From Euglena gracilis (taxonomy: Eukaryota > Euglenozoa > Euglenophyceae > Euglenales > Euglenaceae), in the NCBI GenBank assembly GCA_900893395.1, contig CAAHFI011577194.1:1-55851 (forward strand): 55,851 bases of DNA, written 5' to 3'. Shown here piece by piece: positions 49,120-55,851 of this stretch. How positions within the stretch are numbered: the stretch's first letter is position 1; every line of letters begins with the position of its first letter. The notes under the pieces were generated by a model, which did no database searches, was not told the origin of the DNA, and saw only the letters and a program-made list of their open reading frames with translations. Both the position numbers and the translations under genes were made by a program.

Positions 49120-52100
49120 AGTTAAAAATTGAATGGGGCTTTGTTGAAGAGGTAAACCATTGAAATTTTGAAAAGATGATGCCCCTAACCGATATTTTGA
49201 CTTAAAAAAAAGCGAAGCAAAAAATTGATCCCAAGGGGGTGGGGGGTTTGAACATTATTATGGTACCCAAAGCATACCACCACCTTTATTTACTTGGAAA
49301 ATGTGAAATAAATGAGTGATAGGCACAAGAAATCCGAAAGCCGCACAAGTGTGCTTTGAAAGTACCCTCCCCCCCCCGATAATATGACAACTTTAACACC
49401 TCACCCCTGAAAATGTGAGGTGGCAAATAACCGTTGCCCCCCCCACACCCAAGAGAAAGGCACAAAAAAATGCACCGCACAAAAGGCAACACCAAAATAA
49501 AACCAAAATTAAAAATTGAAATGGGGCTTTGTTGAAGAGGTAAACCATTGAAATTTTGAAAAGATGATGCCCCTAACCGATATTTTGACTTAAAAAAAAG
49601 CGAAGCAAAAAATTATATGATCCCAAGGGGGGTGGGGGGTTTGCAACATTATTATGGTACCCAAAGCATACCACCACCTTTATTTACTTGGAAAATGTGA
49701 AATAAATGAGTGATAGGCACAAGAAATCCGAAAGCCGCACAAGTGTGCTTTGAAAGTACCCTCCCCCCCCCCGATAATATGACAACTTTAACACCTCACC
49801 CCTGAAAATGTGAGGTGGCAAATAACCGTTGCCCCCCCCCACACCCAAGAGGAAAAGGCACAAAAAAAATGGCACCGCCAAAATAAAAACCAAAGTTAAA
49901 AATTGAAAATGGGGCTTTGTTGAAGAGGTAAACCATTGAAATTTTGAAAAGATGATGCCCCTAACCGATATTTTGACTTAAAAAAAAGCGAAGCAAAAAA
50001 TTATATGATCCCAAGGGGGTGGGGGGTTTGAACATTATTATGGTACCCAAAGCATACCACCACCTTTATTTACTTGGAAAATGTGAAATAAATGAGTGAT
50101 AGGCACAAGAAATCCGAAAGCCGCACAAGTGTGCTTTGAAAGTACCCTCCCCCCCCCGATAATATGACAACTTTAACACCTCACCCCTGAAAATGTGAGG
50201 TGGCAAATAACCGTTGCCCCCCCCACACCCAAGAGGAAAAGGCACAAAAAAATGGCACCGCCAAAATAAAACCAAAGTTAAAAATTGAACATGGGGCTTT
50301 GTTGAAGAGGTAAACCATTGAAATTTTGAAAAGATGATGCCCCTAACCGATATTTTGACTTAAAAAAAAGCGAAGCAAAAAATTATATGATCCCAAGGGG
50401 GTGGGGGTTTGCAACATTATTATGGTACCCAAAGCATACCACCACCTTTATTTACTTGGAAAATGTGAAATAAATGAGTGATAGGCACAAGAAATCCGAA
50501 AGCCGCACAAGTGTGCTTTGAAAGTACCCTCCCCCCCCCCGATAATATGACAACTTTAACACCTCACCCCTGAAAATGTGAGGTGGCAAATAACCGTTGC
50601 CCCCCCCACACCCAAGGGAAAAGGCACAAAAAAATGGCACACCAAAATAAAACCAAAGTTAAAAATTGAAATGGGGCTTTGTTGAAGAGGTAAACCATTG
50701 AAATTTTGAAAAGATGACCCCTAACCGATATTTTGACTTAAAAAAAAGCGAAGCAAAAAATTATATGATCCCAAGGGGGGTGGGGGGTTTGTAACATTAT
50801 TATGGTACCCAAAGCATACCACCACCTTTATTTACTTGGAAAATGTGAAATAAATGAGTGATAGGCACAAGAAATCCGAAAGCCGCACAAGTGTGCTTTG
50901 AAAGTACCCTCCCCCCCCCGATAATATGACAACTTTAACACCTCACCCCTGAAAATGTGAGGTGGCAAATAACCGTTGCCCCCCCCCACCCCAAGGGAAA
51001 AGGCACAAAAAAGGCACCACCAAAATAAAACCAAAGTTAAAAATTGTGAAGAGGTAAACCATTGAAATTTTGAAAAGATGATGCCCCTAACCGATATTTT
51101 GACTTAAAAAAAAGCGAAGCAAAAAATTATATGATCCCAAGGGGGTGGGGGGTTTGCAACATTATTATGGTACCCAAAGCATACCACCACCTTTATTTAC
51201 TTGGAAAATGTGAAATAAATGAGTGATAGGCACAAGAAATCCGAAATGTGCTTTGAAAGTACCCTCCCCCCCCCCGATAATATGACAACTTTAACACCTC
51301 ACCCCCTGAAAATGTGAGGTGGCAAATAACCGTTGCCCCCCCCACAGGAAAAGGCACAAAAAAAGGCACCCAAAATAAAACCAAAGTTAAAAATTGAAAA
51401 TGGGGCTTTGTTGAAGAGGTAAACCATTGAAATTTTGAAAAATGATGCCCCTAACCGATATTTTGACTTAAAAAAAAGCGAAGCAAAAAATTATATGATC
51501 CCAAGGGGGTGGGGGGTTTGCAACATTATTATGGTACCCAAAGCATACCACCACCTTTATTTACTTGGAAAATGTGAAATAAATGAGTGATAGGCACAAG
51601 AAATCCGAAAGCCGCACAAGTGTGCTTTGAAAGTACCCTCCCCCCCCCGATAATATGACAACTTTAACACCTCACCCCTGAAAATGTGAGGTGGCAAATA
51701 ACCGTTGCCCCCCCCACACCCAAGAGGAAAAGGCACAAAAAAATGGCACGCCAAAATAAAACCAAAGTTAAAAATTGAACATGGGGCTTTGTTGAAGAGG
51801 TAAACCATTGAAATTTTGAAAAGATGATGCCCCTAACCGATATTTTGACTTAAAAAAAAGCGAAGCAAAAAATTATATGATCCCAAGGGGGTGGGGGTTT
51901 GCAACATTATTATGGTACCCAAAGCATACCACCACCTTTATTTACTTGGAAAATGTGAAATAAATGAGTGATAGGCACAAGAAATCCGAAAGCCGCACAA
52001 GTGTGCTTTGAAAGTACCCTCCCCCCCCCGATAATATGACAACTTTAACACCTCACCCCTGAAAATGTGAGGTGGCAAATAACCGTTGCCCCCCCACACC

Positions 52101-55100
52101 CAAGAGGAAAAGGCACAAAAAAAGGCACCCAAAATAAAACCAAAGTTAAAAACATGGGGCTTTGTTGAAGAGGTAAACCATTGAAATTTTGAAAAGATGA
52201 TGCCCCTAACCGATATTTTGACTTAAAAAAAAGCGAAGCAAAAAATTATATGATCCCAAGGGGGTGGGGGGTTTGTAACATTATTATGGTACCCAACATA
52301 GCCCACCACCTTTATTTACTTGGAAAATGTGAAATAAATGAGTGATAGGCACAAGAAATCCGAAAGCCGCACAAGTGTGCTTTGAAAGTACCCTCCCCCC
52401 CCCCATAATATGACAACTTTAACACCTCACCCCTGAAAATGTGAGGTGGCAAATAACCGTTGCCCCCCCCACACCCAAGAGGAAAAGGCACAAAAAAAGG
52501 CACCACCAAAATAAAACCAAAGTTAAAAATTGAAATGGGGCTTTGTTGAAGAGGTAAACCATTGAAATTTTGAAAAGATGATGCCCTAACCGATATTTTG
52601 ACTTAAAAAAAAGCGAAGCAAAAAATTATATGATCCCAAGGGGGGTGGGGGTTTGTAACATTATTATGGTACCCAAAGCATACCACCACCTTTATTTACT
52701 TGGAAAATGTGAAATAAATGAGTGATAGGCACAAGAAATCCGAAAGCCGCACAAGTGTGCTTTGAAAGTACCCTCCCCCCCCGATAATATGACAACTTTA
52801 ACACCTCACCCCTGAAAATGTGAGGTGGCAAATAACCGTTGCCCCCCCCACACCCAAGGAAAAGGCACAAAAAAATGGCACCCCAAAATAAAACCAAAGT
52901 TAAAAATTGAAATGGGGCTTTGTTGAAGAGGTAAACCATTGAAATTTTGAAAAGATGATGCCCTAACCGATATTTTGACTTAAAAAAAAGCGAAGCAAAA
53001 AATTATATGATCCCAAGGGGGGTGGGGGTTTGTAACATTATTATGGTACCCAAAGCATACCACCACCTTTATTTACTTGGAAAATGTGAAATAAATGAGT
53101 GATAGGCACAAGAAATCCGAAAGCCGCACAAGTGTGCTTTGAAAGTACCCTCCCCCCCCGATAATATGACAACTTTAACACCTCACCCCTTGAAAATGTG
53201 AGGTGGCAAATAACCGTTGCCCCCCCCCACACCCAAGAGGAAAAGGCACAAAAAAATGGCACCCCAAAATAAAACCAAAGTTAAAAATTGAAAATGGGGC
53301 TTTGTTGAAGAGGTAAACCATTGAAATTTTGAAAAGATGATGCCCCTAACCGATATTTTGACTTAAAAAAAAGCGAAGCAAAAAATTATATGATCCCAAG
53401 GGGGTGGGGGGTTTGCAACATTATTATGGTACCCAAAGCATACCACCACCTTTATTTACTTGGAAAATGTGAAATAAATGAGTGATAGGCACAAGAAATC
53501 CGAAAGCCGCACAAGTGTGCTTTGAAAGTACCCTCCCCCCCCCCCGATAATATGACAACTTTAACACCTCACCCCTGAAAATGTGAGGTGGCAAATAACC
53601 GTTGCCCCCCCCACACCCAAGAGGAAAAGGCACAAAAAAATGGCACCGCCAAAATAAAACCAAAGTTAAAAATTGAACATGGGGCTTTGTTGAAGAGGTA
53701 AACCATTGAAATTTTGAAAAGATGATGCCCCTAACCGATATTTTGACTTAAAAAAAGCGAAGCAAAAATTATATGATCCCAAGGGGGTGGGGGGTTTGTA
53801 ACATTATTATGGTACCCAAAGCATACCACCACCTTTATTTACTTGGAAAATGTGAAATAAATGAGTGATAGGCACAAGAAATCCGAAAGCCGCACAAGTG
53901 TGCTTTGAAAGTACCCTCCCCCCCCCGATAATGACAACTTTAACACCCACCCCTGAAAATGTGAGGTGGCAAATAACCGTTGCCCCCCCCCACACCCAAG
54001 AGGAAAAGGCACAAAAAAATGGCACCGCCAAAATAAAACCAAAGTTAAAAATTGAAAATGGGCTTTGTTGAAGAGGTAAACCATTGAAATTTTGAAAAGA
54101 TGATGCCCCTAACCGATATTTTGACTTAAAAAAAAGCGAAGCAAAAAATTATATGATCCCAAGGGGGTGGGGGTTTGTAACATTATTATGGTACCCAAAG
54201 CATACCACCACCTTTATTTACTTGGAAAATGTGAAATAAATGAGTGATAGGCACAAGAAATCCGAAAGCCGCACAAGTGTGCTTTGAAAGTACCCTCCCC
54301 CCCCCGATAATGACAACTTTAACACCTCACCCCTTGAAAATGTGAGGTGGCAAATAACCGTTGCCCCCCCCACACCCAAGGGAAAAGGCACAAAAAAATG
54401 GCACCACAAAATAAAACCAAAGTTAAAAATTGAAAATGGGGCTTTGTTGAAGAGGTAAACCATTGAAATTTTGAAAAGATGATGCCCCTAACCGATATTT
54501 TGACTTAAAAAAAGCGAAAGCAAAAATTATATGATCCCAAGGGGGGTGGGGGTTTGTAACATTATTATGGTACCCAAAGCATACCACCACCTTTATTTAC
54601 TTGGAAAATGTGAAATAAATGAGTGATAGGCACAAGAAATCCGAAAAGCCGCACAAGTGTGCTTTGAAAGTACCCTCCCCCCCCCCATAATATGACAACT
54701 TTAACACCTCACCCCTGAAAATGTGAGGTGGCAAATAACCGTTGCCCCCCCCCACACCCAAGAGGAAAAGGCACAAAAAAATGGCACCGCACAAAATAAA
54801 CCAAAGTTAAAAATTGAAAATGGGGCTTTGTTGAAGAGGTAAACCATTGAAATTTTGAAAAGATGATGCCCCTAACCGATATTTTGACTTAAAAAAAGCG
54901 AAGCAAAAAATTATATGATCCCAAGGGGGTGGGGGTTTGTAACATTATTATGGTACCCAAAGCATACCACCACCTTATTTACTTGGAAAATGTGAAATAA
55001 ATGAGTGATAGGCACAAGAAATCCGAAAGCCGCACAAGTGTGCTTTGAAAGTACCCTCCCCCCCCCGATAAATACAACTTTAACACCTCACCCCTGAAAA

Positions 55101-55851
55101 TGTGAGGTGGCAAAATAACCGTTGCCCCCCCCCACACCCAAGAGGAAAAGGCACAAAAAAATGGCACCCCAAAATAAAACCAAAGTTAAAAATTGAAATG
55201 GGGCTTTGTTGAAGAGGTAAACCATTGAAATTTGAAAAGATGATGCCCCTAACCGATATTTTGACTTAAAAAAAAGCGAAGCAAAAAAATTAGATCCCAA
55301 GGGGGTGGGGGTTTGTAACATTATTATGGTACCCAAAGCATACCACCACCTTTATTTACTTGGAAAATGTGAAATAAATGAGTGATAGGCACAAGAAATC
55401 CGAAAGCCGCACAAGTGTGCTTGAAAGTACCCTCCCCCCCCCGATAATATGACAACTTTAACACCTCACCCCTGAAAATGTGAGGTGGCAAATAACCGTT
55501 GCCCCCCCACACCCCAAAGGGAAAAGGCACAAAAAATGGCACCGCCAAAATAAAACCAAAGTTAAAAATTGAAATGGGCTTTGTTGAAGAGGTAAACCAT
55601 TGAAATTTTGAAAAATGATGCCCCTAACCGATATTTTGACTTAAAAAAAAGCGAAGCAAAAAATATATGATCCCAAGGGGGTGGGGGGTTTGCAACATTA
55701 TTATGGTACCCAAAGCATACCACCACCTTTATTTACTTGGAAAATGTGAAATAAATGAGTGATAGGCACAAGAAATCCGAAAAGCCGCACAAGTGTGCTT
55801 TGAAAGTACCCTCCCCCCCCCCGATAATATGACAACTTTAACACCTCACCC
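49120..55851. repeat. Eroded distal part of the right array
   Basis: From about 49.1 kb units carry many more small deletions and insertions than earlier ones: loss of TATAT near 49227, a rearranged GCACC stretch near 49470, loss of about 17 bp near 51045, loss of part of the GCCGCACAAG stretch near 51246, CCCAACATAGCCC near 52295, and GATAATGACAAC or GATAAATACAAC near 53930, 54306 and 55069. This could be the decaying edge of the array or lower base accuracy at a contig end. Confidence 0.65.

Larger units (their letters stand above)
24351..55851. repeat. Right satellite array, ~382-bp unit, about 80 full copies
   Basis: It is the same satellite in the same orientation as the left array. Full units start at 25141 and continue to 55707, about 80 copies averaging 382 bp; the array leaves the window. 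The first ~790 bp consist of a truncated unit and a telomere-interrupted unit. The GAACATGG variant is common in the island-proximal units (about 25005, 25770, 26150), recurs at 29215, then is absent from most of the middle and returns near 50285 and 51778. This fits patchwise homogenisation. Confidence 0.97.

Noticed and set aside
25167-55548. The same satellite frames in the right array
   Set aside because: Same reason; variation follows homopolymer length and not codon position.

Overview
This is eukaryotic DNA. Two long arrays of one satellite (unit about 383 bp, same orientation on both sides) enclose a 12.2 kb non-satellite island at about 12183-24350. The sequence shows TTAGGG-type telomeric repeats, genes split by GT-AG introns of only 41-55 bp plus some longer ones, and one probable GC-AG intron. 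TTAGGG telomeres occur in animals, fungi and several protist groups, and very short introns point to a lineage with compact genes. I cannot name the organism.

Layout. 1-12182: left array, 31 full units averaging 384 bp plus a diverged last unit that carries a short TTAGGG tract. 12183-24350: the island. Four gene models can be read on the minus strand: D (12337-12634, small, basic/acidic tail), B (14511-17112, at least 12 exons, about 576 aa visible, unknown family), C (19701-20255, 3 exons, 156 aa, unknown) and A (20516-22881, 8 exons in the long model, a tyrosine-recombinase-fold protein with a C2HC zinc finger). B is separated from C by 2.4 kb of G/C-run-rich, internally repetitive DNA (17120-19560). 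24351-55851: right array. It begins with a truncated unit and then a unit interrupted by 47 perfect CCCTAA repeats, followed by about 80 full units averaging 382 bp and running off the window. The last 6-7 kb is visibly more eroded.

How the parts relate. Telomeric repeats sit at the same base position of the satellite unit on both sides of the island, in opposite orientation. They are next to an 8-bp-arm hairpin found in most units, and all three boundary units share a C-tract variant not seen in the rest of the arrays. The island therefore looks like a defined insert or ancient array boundary. Gene A resembles Crypton-type or domesticated tyrosine recombinases. Between A and C lies a 14-7-14 inverted repeat built like a lox/FRT recombination site. 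Whether A, B, C and D form one mobile element, or are host genes caught in a satellite block, cannot be settled from this window alone. The many 60-84 aa minus-strand reading frames of the arrays come from the repeat and are not treated as genes.
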